Counted from the stretch's first letter, positions 7,223 to 16,303 are shown. The stretch is 23,477 nt of DNA from Akkermansiaceae bacterium UBA4589 (GCA_002387565.1 DGJT01000039.1:1-23477), one strand, 5' to 3'. Translations and numbers: made by a program. Notes: a model not told the origin generated them from the letters alone.

Positions 7223-9037
7223 ATGATATTATTCAACGAGCTTGGACTCCAAGCTGACACATTAAAAGCTATTGATACTCTAGGTTTCACCGAAGCCACG
7301 GAGATTCAAGCCAAAGCTATTCCGCATATTTTAGAATCAGAGCAAGATCTGATTGCTTCAGCCCAAACAGGAACTGGTAAAACAGCTGCCTTTGGTCTAC
7401 CAACTATTGATTTAGTCAATGTTACTAATAAAGCAACACAGGTGCTAATTCTCTGCCCGACACGTGAACTGTGTTTGCAAATTTCAAAAGATCTTATTAA
7501 CTACTCAAAATATAAAGACGGGCTAAATGTACTCGCTGTTTACGGTGGAGCAAGTATAGAGCCACAACTCAAAGCGTTGAATAAAGGAGCTCAAGTGGTA
7601 GTAGGCACTCCAGGGCGAGCTCGAGATTTGATGAAACGTAAGAAATTACAACTCGGAGAAGTGAGACATGTCGTACTTGATGAGGCTGATGAAATGCTCA
7701 CTATGGGTTTTAAAGAAGAGTTGGATGATATCCTCTCACAAACTCCTAAGAGTAAGCAAACTTTACTATTTTCTGCTACTATGTCTCCAGCTATTTCTCG
7801 TATCACACAGAAATACATGAATAAGCCAGTGGAGATGTCAGCGTCTAGAGTTAATACAGGCACCGCTAATGTGAGCCATGTGTATTACTCAGTACAGCAA
7901 CGTGACAAGTACGGTTTGCTTAAACGTCTTGTTGACTTTAATACTGAGATTTATGGGATTATATTTTGTCGTACCCGTAAAGACACTAAGGATATTGCCA
8001 ATAAGTTAGTCCTCGATGGCTATAATTCAGATGCCTTGCATGGAGATATGACCCAAGGTCAGCGTGATGATGTCATGGAGCGTTTCAGACGTGGAAATAT
8101 TCAAATCCTCGTAGCGACAGATGTTGCAGCACGTGGTCTAGATGTGGATAACCTCACTCATGTGATTAACTACAGCTTGCCTGATGATGCCGAGGTTTAC
8201 ACTCACCGTAGTGGGCGTACAGGTCGAGCAGGTAACAAGGGTATCTCTGTTGTGATAGCTACAGGTCGTGATGGTCGCAAAATCCAAGAAATTGAGCGTA
8301 CTTCAGGAATTTTATTTACCCAAGAAAACGCACCTACACCAGAATCCATTTGTAGACAACAACTCTACAAACTCATGGACAAAATTAAGGACACGCAAGT
8401 TGATGAGAAGCAACTCGAGCCTTTCTTAGAAAGTATCTATGGTAAGCTCCAGCATTTAAGCCGCGAGGAACTTATCCAGAAATTTGTCTCAGCTGAATTC
8501 AATCAATTCTTAAGTTATTACAAAAATGCCCGTCCTATCTTATCAGAAAAATCTAATAAGAAAAAGGACCGCAACAGTGATAAAACAGATGATGAAATTC
8601 AACAAGAGCGTAGAGAAGTCAAGCGCCGCAATGGCTTCACACGTTTTCATATCAATCTAGGTTCTAAGCATAAGCTGGAACCAGAAACGCTCAATAGTGT
8701 GATTCAAGAAGGTATGGAAGACAATCACTTGGAAATTGGCAAAACCCATCTACTCGAATCATTTTCATTCTTTGAGCTCAAAGTAGAGCTAGAGGAAGAG
8801 GCCTTGATGAAGCTCAATCAATGCTCTTACAAAGGCGTCAAAATGATGGTGCAAGTCGCTCAAGAAAAAGTAAAATCCAAAAAATTTAGAGGAGATAGTA
8901 GAGACCGAGATCGTGACCGAAGCAAAGGCAGAGGTCGAGGTGGTTCAGGTGGTGGTTACAAGCCTGCTGGTGATGGTGACTCTCGCCGCCCTCGTGGTAA
9001 GTCATCATTCAAACCTAGTTCACGCAAGAAATATTAA
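7223..9037 (+). CDS. DEAD-box RNA helicase with DbpA-type RNA-binding domain
   Basis: ATP-dependent RNA helicase of the CsdA/DbpA type, likely acting on rRNA during ribosome assembly or on structured mRNA in the cold. I use the ATG at 7223 (604 aa), because MILFNELGL matches the family's start; a GTG at 7157 would add 22 hydrophobic residues overlapping the leader hairpins. Motifs in order: Q motif (Gln29), AQTGTGKT (47-54), PTREL (79-83), DEAD (153-156), SAT (184-186), ATDVAARGLDV (298-308) and HRSGRTGRAG (328-337). Residues about 472-547 match the DbpA RNA-binding fold (RFHINLGSK, HLEIGKTHL). The tail (555-604) is Arg/Gly/Asp-rich, typical of nonspecific RNA binding. The assignment as csdA versus another paralogue is open. 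Confidence 0.95.
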   Translation: MILFNELGLQADTLKAIDTLGFTEATEIQAKAIPHILESEQDLIASAQTGTGKTAAFGLPTIDLVNVTNKATQVLILCPTRELCLQISKDLINYSKYKDGLNVLAVYGGASIEPQLKALNKGAQVVVGTPGRARDLMKRKKLQLGEVRHVVLDEADEMLTMGFKEELDDILSQTPKSKQTLLFSATMSPAISRITQKYMNKPVEMSASRVNTGTANVSHVYYSVQQRDKYGLLKRLVDFNTEIYGIIFCRTRKDTKDIANKLVLDGYNSDALHGDMTQGQRDDVMERFRRGNIQILVATDVAARGLDVDNLTHVINYSLPDDAEVYTHRSGRTGRAGNKGISVVIATGRDGRKIQEIERTSGILFTQENAPTPESICRQQLYKLMDKIKDTQVDEKQLEPFLESIYGKLQHLSREELIQKFVSAEFNQFLSYYKNARPILSEKSNKKKDRNSDKTDDEIQQERREVKRRNGFTRFHINLGSKHKLEPETLNSVIQEGMEDNHLEIGKTHLLESFSFFELKVELEEEALMKLNQCSYKGVKMMVQVAQEKVKSKKFRGDSRDRDRDRSKGRGRGGSGGGYKPAGDGDSRRPRGKSSFKPSSRKKY

Positions 9038-9060
9038 ACCCAGCGATTAGTTATAACAAT

Positions 9061-9096
9061 AAAAAGCCTGCTTCTTGATTGAAGTGGGCTTTTTTG
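9061..9096 (+). terminator. Intrinsic terminator of the helicase gene
   Basis: The stem AAAAAGCCTGCTTC pairs with GAAGTGGGCTTTTT (two G-U pairs) around a TTGATT loop and ends in a run of six T. It lies 24 bases after the helicase stop and separates it from the serS cluster. Confidence 0.85.
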
Positions 9097-9200
9097 CGCC
9101 ATGATTGTAGCTGTTTGTTTTGAAACTGCTTTAAAAGCGTCTTGATTTTTAAAGGGCTAGGCATTACTACAGTTGATAGAATTTTACTCGTTACATCACT

Positions 9201-10487
9201 ATGTTAGATATTAAAGAAATACGCAGCAAACCTGACTTATTTAAACAGCAGTTAGACTTACGTTCTGCTGGTTTAGGAGTGGTGATTGATGAGATTCTTA
9301 GCTGTGATGAACAACGCCGTAAGCTAGAGACTCAAAAACAAGAGTTGCAAGCGCAACGCAAGCAAATATCTAAGCAGATTGGTCAGCTCAAACAAAAGGG
9401 TGAGGATTCATCAGAGATTGAAGCTACAGTGCGTGGTATTGGTGATGAAATCAAAGCTATTGAGGAACAAGCTCAGGCGGCGAGCCAAGAGCAAGAACAG
9501 TTACTCTTGAATACCCCTAACATCCCTCATTTAGCCTGCGTAGCTGGTGCCAGTGATGCGGATAATGTTTATATCCGTTCATGGGGTGAGAAACTTCCTG
9601 TAGATGAGCCTGAAGATCATGTGCAAATAGCGACACGTTTAGGTTTGATTGATTTTGAAGGAGGGGTGCGTCTCTCTGGTTCTGGTTTTGTGGCGTATCG
9701 CGGTAAGGGGGCTAAATTGCAGCGTGCTTTGATACAGTTTCTCCTGGATTTACAGACAGAAGAAAACGGCTATGAGGAGGTTAACGTGCCTCACATGGTA
9801 TTGGCAGAATGTATGCAAGGCACAGGTCAGTTGCCTAAATTTGGCGAAGATATGTATGCCATTAAGGGAGAGGATGATAACGAGGCTGCAGATTTATTTC
9901 TCATTCCTACAGCGGAAGTTCCAGTGACGAACTTGTATCGTGAGCATTTATTGAGCGAAGATCAGCTACCTATTAAGATGACAGCTCATACACCTTGTTT
10001 TAGGCAGGAAGCTGGTGCTGCAGGTAAGGTGAATCGTGGTATTATCCGCCTGCATCAATTTGAGAAAGTCGAGCTGGTTCAAATCGTCAAGCCACAGGAT
10101 AGTGATGAAACTTTGGAAATACTCACAGGGCATGCTGAATCAGCCTTACAGAAATTGGGGCTGCATTATCAAGTAGTTGAGTTATGCTCTGGAGATTTAG
10201 GGTTTAGTGCGCAGAAGACTTATGATTTAGAGGTGTGGGCACCTGGGCAAGGGCAGTATCTAGAGATTTCTAGTTGTTCTAATTTTGGAGATTATCAGGC
10301 GCGTCGTATGAGATTACGTTATAAAGATGAAGATGGTAATAATCAGTTTTGTCATACGCTCAACGGTAGTGGACTTGCTCTACCTCGCTTAATGGTAGCT
10401 GTCTTAGAGCAAGGACAGCAAGAAAATGGGAGTATTAAACTACCGCAAGCCTTAGTGCCTTACTTTGGTACTGATACTATCCGTTAA
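9201..10487 (+). CDS. serS: Seryl-tRNA synthetase
   Basis: Class II aminoacyl-tRNA synthetase charging tRNA-Ser (and tRNA-Sec where present). 428 aa, the usual length. The N-terminal tRNA-binding arm is a Glu/Gln/Lys-rich coiled coil at about 31-103. Motif 2 is FRQEAGAAG (267-275) and motif 3 is around 387-403 (LNGSGLALPRLMVAVLE). It is the first gene of a plus-strand cluster with gmk, gpmI and a membrane protein, with gaps of only 4, 19 and 16 bases. No Shine-Dalgarno sequence is visible before the ATG. Confidence 0.98.
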   Translation: MLDIKEIRSKPDLFKQQLDLRSAGLGVVIDEILSCDEQRRKLETQKQELQAQRKQISKQIGQLKQKGEDSSEIEATVRGIGDEIKAIEEQAQAASQEQEQLLLNTPNIPHLACVAGASDADNVYIRSWGEKLPVDEPEDHVQIATRLGLIDFEGGVRLSGSGFVAYRGKGAKLQRALIQFLLDLQTEENGYEEVNVPHMVLAECMQGTGQLPKFGEDMYAIKGEDDNEAADLFLIPTAEVPVTNLYREHLLSEDQLPIKMTAHTPCFRQEAGAAGKVNRGIIRLHQFEKVELVQIVKPQDSDETLEILTGHAESALQKLGLHYQVVELCSGDLGFSAQKTYDLEVWAPGQGQYLEISSCSNFGDYQARRMRLRYKDEDGNNQFCHTLNGSGLALPRLMVAVLEQGQQENGSIKLPQALVPYFGTDTIR

Positions 10488-10491
10488 GATT

Positions 10492-11070
10492 ATGTCTGTA
10501 TTACTTGTCGTTTCTGGAGCCTCTGGCTCAGGTAAGACCACGCTTTGTCGTCAGTTACAACAGAAAGATATGGCGTATTATGCTATTTCGGCGACGACAC
10601 GTGCAATGCGTGCAGGTGAGGAACATGGCAAAGACTACTTCTTTCTCACGGTGGATGACTTTACTGCTAAAATAGAGCGTGGAGAATTCCTCGAGTACGC
10701 TCAGGTGCATAATGCTTATTATGGAACACTGATTGCTGAGGTGGTGAATCACCTAGAGCAGGGTAAAAACGTACTTATTGATATTGATGTACAAGGAGCC
10801 GCGCAAATTAGAGCTTGCGAGCATCCACTAGTGCAAGCCTCTCTGGTAGATTTATTTGTATCAGTAGAGCTTGAAGAATTACGTAAACGCTTGCATAATA
10901 GAGGTGATGATGCAGATAGTATTGAGTTGCGCATGGAGAATGCTGAATATGAATTAACCCAAAAGCACCTTTATCAATACGAATTAGTTTCTAAATCAAG
11001 GGAACAAGATTATGCCACATTTGAAAAAATATTTTTAGATGAACAAGCAGAGAAAGCTAATAAACCATAG
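10492..11070 (+). CDS. gmk: Guanylate kinase
   Basis: Phosphorylates GMP to GDP using ATP, needed for GTP and for recycling of cyclic-GMP-type nucleotides. The 192-aa protein has a P-loop GASGSGKT (9-16) and the GMP-binding region with SATTRAMRAGEEHGKDYFFL and EYAQVHNAYYGT. I chose the ATG at 10492, four bases after the serS stop; an upstream in-frame TTG inside serS would add nine residues of no family match. The close spacing implies cotranscription with serS. Confidence 0.96.
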   Translation: MSVLLVVSGASGSGKTTLCRQLQQKDMAYYAISATTRAMRAGEEHGKDYFFLTVDDFTAKIERGEFLEYAQVHNAYYGTLIAEVVNHLEQGKNVLIDIDVQGAAQIRACEHPLVQASLVDLFVSVELEELRKRLHNRGDDADSIELRMENAEYELTQKHLYQYELVSKSREQDYATFEKIFLDEQAEKANKP

Positions 11071-11089
11071 TAATTTTTAACAAGTATTT

Positions 11090-12634
11090 ATGAAAAAACC
11101 AGTAGTCCTCATTATTAGAGATGGTTGGGGTGTGAACCCTAATCAAGATGTAGAAAGCCAAGGTGATGCGGTACAAATGGCTAAAATTCCCTTTCATCGT
11201 GAGAAACTATGGCCTAAATACCCGCAGAGCTATATCACGGCTTCAGGCGAAGAAGTAGGATTGCCAGAAGGGCAAATGGGTAACTCTGAGGTGGGACACT
11301 TGAACTTAGGAGCTGGGCGTATCGTTTATCAGTATTTAACCCGTATCAATAAAGATATCAGAGAAAACACGCTCAAGGATAATGAAGTGCTACAAAAAGC
11401 CATCAACACAGCTAAATCAAGAGGGTCTCGATTACACCTTATTAGTCTTGTATCCGATGGAGGAGTGCATGCTCATCAGGATCATTTAGTTGCCCTGTGT
11501 AAACAAGCCTGTGAGGCAGATATAGCTACTGAGAATATTTGGGTGCATGGTATTAGCGATGGACGTGACACACTACCAACAGACGGTCAAAAATACTTCA
11601 GCAAATTAGAAGCAGATTTAGCAAATTTAGATATTAATTTAGCCACTCTAGTTGGGCGTTATTACGCCATGGATAGGGATACTCGTTGGGAGCGTACTCA
11701 GCTAGCGTGGGAATCCATCGTAGACGGTGTAGGTGAGCAAGCTACAAGCTCAGCAAGTGACATACTCAAAGAATGTTACGCTAAAGGTATGACAGATGAG
11801 TTTGTCGAGAGTCATATCTTCCGTGGGCATAATGAACAACGTGTGCAGGACGGTGATGTGGTTATTTTTGTGAACTTCAGGTCAGATAGAGCGCGCCAGT
11901 TATCACAGGTGTTTTTGCAACAAGACTTTGATGGCTTTGAGCGCAAGGTACAGCCTAAGGTGGACTATTACACCATGACTCAGTATGATGCTACCTTTGA
12001 TTGTGAGGTTATTTTTCCTGCGCAAGAACTCAAAGGGTGTTTAGGTGAGGTGGTTTCTCAGGCAGGACTCAATCAGTTGAGGATTGCTGAGACAGAAAAA
12101 TACCCCCACGTGACGTATTTCTTTAATGGTGGTGATGAGGTGCCTTTTGCTGGTGAAGATAGGCATATTATTCCTTCGCCCAAGGTAGCTACTTATGACT
12201 TGCAACCTGAGATGAATGCTGAGCAAGTCACTGAATATGTCTTAGATAATGTCGAGAACTATGATTTGGTTATTATTAATTACGCTAATCCTGATATGGT
12301 AGGTCATACAGGAGATATCCAAGCGGTAATTAAAGCTGTAGAAACGATTGATGATGCTGTGGCGAGAATCACGCAAAAGGTACTCGAGTTAGATGGTCAG
12401 TTAATCGTGACTGCCGATCATGGTAATTGCGAAAAAATGCGCGAACCAGATGGCTCACCCAATACAGCTCATACGACATTTCTCGTACATGCTATTTACG
12501 TAGCTAATAATATTGATGGTGTAGAGCTTAAAGATGGAATCTTAGCTGATATAGCTCCAACTTTACTTGATATGTTAGGGGTCGAAAAATCGTCAGAAAT
12601 GACAGGAAACTCGCTCTTATTGAGAAGGTCATAA
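11090..12634 (+). CDS. gpmI: 2,3-bisphosphoglycerate-independent phosphoglycerate mutase
   Basis: Interconverts 3- and 2-phosphoglycerate in glycolysis with two divalent metal ions (usually Mn). 514 aa, normal for the family and of the alkaline-phosphatase fold. Metal and catalytic signatures are D11 in IIRDGWGVN, the nucleophile Ser66 in GQMGNSEVGH, the substrate loop GISDGRDTLP, NYANPDMVGHTG and TADHGNCEKM. The residues after HTT (FLVHAIYV) differ from the common NPVPFI pattern. It is the third gene of the serS cluster, 19 bases after gmk. Confidence 0.97.
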   Translation: MKKPVVLIIRDGWGVNPNQDVESQGDAVQMAKIPFHREKLWPKYPQSYITASGEEVGLPEGQMGNSEVGHLNLGAGRIVYQYLTRINKDIRENTLKDNEVLQKAINTAKSRGSRLHLISLVSDGGVHAHQDHLVALCKQACEADIATENIWVHGISDGRDTLPTDGQKYFSKLEADLANLDINLATLVGRYYAMDRDTRWERTQLAWESIVDGVGEQATSSASDILKECYAKGMTDEFVESHIFRGHNEQRVQDGDVVIFVNFRSDRARQLSQVFLQQDFDGFERKVQPKVDYYTMTQYDATFDCEVIFPAQELKGCLGEVVSQAGLNQLRIAETEKYPHVTYFFNGGDEVPFAGEDRHIIPSPKVATYDLQPEMNAEQVTEYVLDNVENYDLVIINYANPDMVGHTGDIQAVIKAVETIDDAVARITQKVLELDGQLIVTADHGNCEKMREPDGSPNTAHTTFLVHAIYVANNIDGVELKDGILADIAPTLLDMLGVEKSSEMTGNSLLLRRS

Positions 12635-12650
12635 CTTACAGAGATTCAAT

Positions 12651-13511
12651 ATGTTTGAGAAATTATCATTAGAACAAAAGCGTGTTAGATGGATAATTTC
12701 TCTGTTCTTGCTGCTCATTGCTCTTGTTTTTTGGTTCAAGCCTCAGAGTTTGGGTTGGTTGTTTGCTGATGATTCAGCAGATAAGTTTTTTAAACAATCC
12801 ATGCTAAGAGTGGCATCACTGTATGCACTTAGTGCGGGGGTGAATGGGATTGTCTCTGTAGTGCAAGATTCCGAAATTGAGGCAGCACCTGCAGGTGTGG
12901 GCTTATCTATTGCTGCAGGTGAAGCATTAGATCCCATTAATGATTTAGCGGAAAGACTCAGTGATACAATGCTTACAGTCATGGCTTTATTAGGAGTGGA
13001 AAAGCTCATCCATGATATTTTAGGTGAAGTCCTATTTCTAAAAGTCGTAGCACTATTACTTCTACTAGGTATTATTAGTTTATATGTCAATCATCAGCGA
13101 GCGTTATGGTTGCGTAAATTGATGAAGAAAATAATTTTAATTTTATTACCATTACGCCTTGTTTTAGCTACAGCTTTTTTAGTTGAAGGTTTATTAAATG
13201 AGCATTTTTTTGAAGCAAAAATTCAACCTCACCAGAGTTACTTAATAGAGTTTAAGCAGGATTTTGAAAATCAAATGGCTGAGGGAGAAGAGGCTAGCTT
13301 TTTAACTAAAGGCAAGATGACGAAGGAATATATGAGTCAGGTCTGGAAACAAAGGGAGCAACTATCGTATCACTTACTGCAATTAGCTGTTTGGAGCTTA
13401 AGTATTTTGACGCTACAAATTCTTATATTACCTGTGAGTATATGGCTTTTGTTGCGCTATTTAGTGGTCACGATTGCCAATTCAAGTCAGTTATTAGCTA
13501 AGTCTACTTAG
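12651..13511 (+). CDS. Conserved hypothetical integral membrane protein
   Basis: A 286-aa protein I cannot name. Hydrophobic segments lie at about 14-29, 126-146, 160-180 and 244-268, suggesting four transmembrane helices. Between the first two is a moderately hydrophobic conserved-looking region, GVNGIVSVVQDSEIEAAP then ALDPINDLAERLSD. That pattern resembles an uncharacterised membrane family I have seen in several Gram-negative bacteria. Residues 183-243 are charged, with a possible coiled coil, and would form a soluble loop. It follows gpmI by 16 bases and is probably the last gene of that transcript. No catalytic motif is seen and no function is proposed. Confidence 0.8.
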   Translation: MFEKLSLEQKRVRWIISLFLLLIALVFWFKPQSLGWLFADDSADKFFKQSMLRVASLYALSAGVNGIVSVVQDSEIEAAPAGVGLSIAAGEALDPINDLAERLSDTMLTVMALLGVEKLIHDILGEVLFLKVVALLLLLGIISLYVNHQRALWLRKLMKKIILILLPLRLVLATAFLVEGLLNEHFFEAKIQPHQSYLIEFKQDFENQMAEGEEASFLTKGKMTKEYMSQVWKQREQLSYHLLQLAVWSLSILTLQILILPVSIWLLLRYLVVTIANSSQLLAKST

Positions 13512-13606
13512 AAATAGCACTAAAACTAGGCAGTCTTTCACTATGCTTTTAGATTGAAATGAGCGTCAAGAACTGTTAGTTAAGAGCATATCTATTTTGC
13601 CTACCA

Positions 13607-13640
13607 GTCAAACTCTCATTAGTAGGAGTTTTGACTTTAA
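13607..13640 (+). terminator. Possible terminator after the serS cluster
   Basis: GTCAAA-CTC and GAG-TTTTGAC (one bulged base) form an 8-9-bp stem with a 10-base loop about 95 bases after the membrane-protein stop, followed by TTTAATAATT. The T tract is interrupted, so support is modest. Confidence 0.35.
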
Positions 13641-13776
13641 TAATTCTCAAGCTTGGGAATAGCTGGCAGGCCATTATCGTCACTTTATTTATCATGTGCT
13701 GCATCAGTTGAATGTATCTTCAAGTGATCTTAACTAAACAAGATGTTTGGGGTTTACAGTTGTATTTTAGCTTTAA

Positions 13777-13965
13777 ACGAGGTGGGTCAAGCATCATTCT
13801 ATCAACCTATTTTTTGTCGTGAAGTGTGAGTTATTCAATCTAGCTGATGATGTAGCCGAAAGTAGGAATTTAGCTGTAGAATACCCTAATAAAGTGGCTA
13901 AAATCTTGCAAAAACTTAAAGAAGTAAGGGTAAAACTAAAAGCCTCTGCTAATAACAATAATTAA
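13777..13965 (+). pseudogene. Decayed 3' end of a sulfatase gene
   Basis: The frame ending at the TAA 13963-13965 reads CELFNLADDVAESRNLA and then VEYPNKVAKILQKLKEVR. This is the typical C-terminal end of type I arylsulfatases, where a W/Y-ELYNL-DP-E-NLA pattern is near-universal. An in-frame TAA at 13774-13776 closes it upstream and no start codon or catalytic CxPSR region is present. Weaker traces of the same family may extend to about 13650 (AGHYRHFIYH in another frame), interrupted by stops. Sulfatases are expanded in marine Verrucomicrobia, where they desulfate algal polysaccharides, so a lost paralogue is plausible. Apart from this relic and two hairpins, I see nothing in 13512-13993. 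Confidence 0.65.
13810..13829 (+). repeat. 20-bp dispersed repeat, copy 2
   Basis: TTTTTTGTCGTGAAGTGTGA matches 112-131 at 19 of 20 positions. Here it encodes part of the sulfatase relic (frame FFVVKCE). Confidence 0.45.
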
Positions 13966-13972
13966 ACAGAGG
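13931..13972 (-). terminator. Possible terminator of the pseudouridine synthase-SDR-ArsC cluster
   Basis: On the minus strand CCTCTG and CAGAGG pair (18-base AT-rich loop) and are followed by CTTTTAGTTTTA. It lies about 20 bases after the ArsC-like stop and overlaps the end of the sulfatase relic. The long loop lowers confidence. Confidence 0.4.
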
Positions 13973-13993
13973 AGTTGAGTGATAAATTTTATT

Positions 13994-14350
13994 TTACTTA
14001 GAGCGATTAAAAGCAGCTTCCCACTGAGCTTGTTTGAAGCCTACCAGATGGATGTCGTCGCTAATAACAAAAGGGCGTTTAACCAAGTTGCCATTTTCGT
14101 TCAGCAGTGTGAGCGCTTGCTGCTCAGATAGGTTAGGCAGAGTATCTTTAAGCCCCATAGAGCGGTAATCCATGCCAGATGTATTAAATAGAGGCTTGAG
14201 GGAACCTTGCGCTTTTAGCATAGATTCTAGCTCTGTGATACTAGGTGGTGTCTCGCGTATGGCGATTTCTTCGAATGGAATATTTTGCTCGTTGAGCCAT
14301 TTAGTGGCTTTGCGGCAACTATCACATTTTTTATACGTGTAAACTTTCAT
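13994..14350 (-). CDS. ArsC/Spx-family thioredoxin-fold protein
   Basis: A 118-aa protein of the arsenate reductase-like family (ArsC/Spx/YffB). The redox motif is CDSC at residues 9-12 (KKCDSCRKATKWL), followed by the family's FEEIAIRETPP region, and later KRPFVISDD, which resembles the family RPI/V motif. It could be a glutathione- or thioredoxin-linked reductase or a regulatory Spx-like protein; no arsenic genes are nearby, so an arsenic role should not be assumed. It is the last gene of a minus-strand cluster, 23 bases after the SDR gene. Confidence 0.85.
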   Translation of the reverse strand: MKVYTYKKCDSCRKATKWLNEQNIPFEEIAIRETPPSITELESMLKAQGSLKPLFNTSGMDYRSMGLKDTLPNLSEQQALTLLNENGNLVKRPFVISDDIHLVGFKQAQWEAAFNRSK

Positions 14351-14373
14351 AATTACTTAATGCTTTAGTCTAC

Positions 14374-15351
14374 TTAACTCCAAGGGCGTTTTCTTACAAT
14401 AGCTCTGATCGCAAAAATAGGTAGGGCTGCTAGTACCGTAGCCGCAATTTTAACACCTAGGCCAGGGTAGAGCTTGCCTTGCTTTTTAGATAACGCTTGG
14501 AGTGTTTCTCTCACCATCTGCTCTTTGGATATTTTAACCCAGCTAGGACGCTTAATTTCAGCTTTGTTGCCACGTCTTAAGGCTACTTGTCCAAAGTTAG
14601 TACTAATAGGTCCAGGGCATACATCTAACACATTAATGCCTTGCTCTTCTAACTCGATAGCTAAAGCCTCAGAAAAGCTAGAGACAAAGGCTTTAGACGC
14701 TGCATAGACTGCAAAGTCAGGCATAGGAATGAGATGAGATAGAGAGCTAATATTGATAATACTGCCTTTGTTAGCTCTTAGCTTAGGGATAGCTGCGTGA
14801 GTGAGTTGCAATAGAGAGGTGATATTAACCTCGATGATTTGTTGCAATTTATCCCAATCTGCAGATTCAAAGCTACCGTAATCTCCTAACCCAGCATTAT
14901 TGATAAGCAAATCAAGGTTAGCGCCTTTATTTCTTAGGTAACGTTCAATTTTAGCTTTGAAGCGAGGCTTGGTTAAATCACCACTAAGTAAGGTAATTTT
15001 TATACCATGTTGAGCTTTTAACTCCTTGGCTAATGTTTTGAGGAGTTTTTTGCGACGAGCAATGAGCACTAAATGTTCTGCGTGAGGCGCTAACTGTTTG
15101 GCAAATTCCTCTCCAAAGCCTGAAGAAGCACCAGTAATCATCACCTGTTTTAAAGAGAGCTTAGGTTTGCTACTAAAAATAGAGGTTTTGGTAACTTTCT
15201 CCAAAATCTCTAGTTGAGGCTCAACCTTAGTACTGGAGTCAGAGCTCGCAGTTGAGGAGTCTCCTTGAGATTCTCTCATTTTGGATAAAGTCGCTTCGTT
15301 ATTAAGGATAGCTTGCTCGGCTAATTTTTCAGCATGTTTTTGCGAAAGCAT
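14374..15351 (-). CDS. Short-chain dehydrogenase/reductase (SDR)
   Basis: A 325-aa NAD(P)-dependent oxidoreductase of the classical SDR family. The cofactor motif is TGASSGFG (73-80), NNAG is at 151-154, and the catalytic residues are Ser203, Tyr216 and Lys220 (YAASK). The pair of arginines after IA (99-100) favours NADP(H). There is an unusual N-terminal extension of about 68 residues that is helical and then Ser/Thr/Asp-rich. A hydrophobic stretch near the C terminus (about 302-320) may associate with the membrane. The substrate is unknown. It lies 27 bases after the pseudouridine synthase gene and 23 before the ArsC-like gene. Confidence 0.9.
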   Translation of the reverse strand: MLSQKHAEKLAEQAILNNEATLSKMRESQGDSSTASSDSSTKVEPQLEILEKVTKTSIFSSKPKLSLKQVMITGASSGFGEEFAKQLAPHAEHLVLIARRKKLLKTLAKELKAQHGIKITLLSGDLTKPRFKAKIERYLRNKGANLDLLINNAGLGDYGSFESADWDKLQQIIEVNITSLLQLTHAAIPKLRANKGSIINISSLSHLIPMPDFAVYAASKAFVSSFSEALAIELEEQGINVLDVCPGPISTNFGQVALRRGNKAEIKRPSWVKISKEQMVRETLQALSKKQGKLYPGLGVKIAATVLAALPIFAIRAIVRKRPWS

Positions 15352-15378
15352 AAGAGTAAATGTAGTTAAGAATATGAA

Positions 15379-16257
15379 TTAACCTCTTTTTTTGTACTGC
15401 TTACCTGTTGAGCGTCTAGAGTTAGCGCGACTTTCCTCCTTGCGCTCTTGGAAGCTAGCACCTCTGCGAGGGTTATTTTTGGCAGAGTTTTTACTTGAAT
15501 TAGATCTATCTGATGAACCTTTAGCCGCAAGACTTTCAAGGGTTAAATAACCTTTGAGTTCCATATTGGTATTGAATATTTTTTCCCACTCAGCTTGCCC
15601 TAAGAAGCGCCATGACCCAAGAGGTAAATCAGCATCCCAAAGTCCACCAACACGCACACGCACTAACTTTTCAACCCTAAAACCAAGTGTTTGAAACATA
15701 CGGCGGATTTGACGGTTTTTGCCTTGAGACAAAACGACGACCAAGCGCCTCGCTGAGATGCGTTTGACTGCATCAAACTTCATTTTACCTTCTTCTTTGC
15801 TGTAGATACCTTTGAGAAGGGGCGTTAGCTTGTCTTTCTCAAAAGCTTGATTGAGAGTGACGAGGTACTCTTTTTGCACACCATGTTTTGGTGAGGCAAT
15901 TTGTTGAGCCAAATCACCATCATTAGTAAGAATGAGTAAGCCCTCTGTGGCGGCATCAAGACGCCCTACAGGAGATAAATGATGTAGGCGTTTAGGTAAT
16001 AAATGGTAAATAGAGGGAATCTTTTGTTCGCTTTTTTTACTGCAAACACAGCCTTTAGGTTTGTGCCAGAGTACCACCTCGGCATCGATAGGCTCAAGAG
16101 CTTTAGAGTCATAAACGACTTTATCATCCTCTGCGACGACAAAGTTGAGCTGCTTACAGACCTCACCGTTAATAGAAACTAGACCTGCTTCGATAATTTT
16201 ATCACAATCACGACGTGATCCTAATCCACAACGAGATAAATAACGGTTAAGACGCAT
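15379..16257 (-). CDS. rRNA pseudouridine synthase, RsuA/RluB/E/F family
   Basis: Isomerises a uridine in 16S or 23S rRNA to pseudouridine. An S4 RNA-binding domain occupies about 1-50 (RLNRYLSRCGLGSRRDCDKII), and the catalytic Asp101 sits in GRLDAATEGLLILTNDG. A second family motif, KNRQIRRMF, follows. I use the ATG at 16257 (292 aa) because the S4 domain starts there; an ATG at 16305 would add 16 non-conserved residues and run into a terminator. The C-terminal 45 residues are Ser/Lys/Arg-rich and probably disordered. RluB-like is the likeliest class, but RsuA, RluE and RluF cannot be separated by eye. Confidence 0.93.
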   Translation of the reverse strand: MRLNRYLSRCGLGSRRDCDKIIEAGLVSINGEVCKQLNFVVAEDDKVVYDSKALEPIDAEVVLWHKPKGCVCSKKSEQKIPSIYHLLPKRLHHLSPVGRLDAATEGLLILTNDGDLAQQIASPKHGVQKEYLVTLNQAFEKDKLTPLLKGIYSKEEGKMKFDAVKRISARRLVVVLSQGKNRQIRRMFQTLGFRVEKLVRVRVGGLWDADLPLGSWRFLGQAEWEKIFNTNMELKGYLTLESLAAKGSSDRSNSSKNSAKNNPRRGASFQERKEESRANSRRSTGKQYKKRG

Positions 16258-16303
16258 GAGAGTAATATAAGTAAAAGAAGGGACTGTATAAAGCCTAATA
16301 GAC

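Noticed and set aside
10465..10491. TTG start of gmk inside serS
   Set aside because: The ATG at 10492 lies four bases after the serS stop and starts the conserved P-loop strand; the extension is unlike guanylate kinases.
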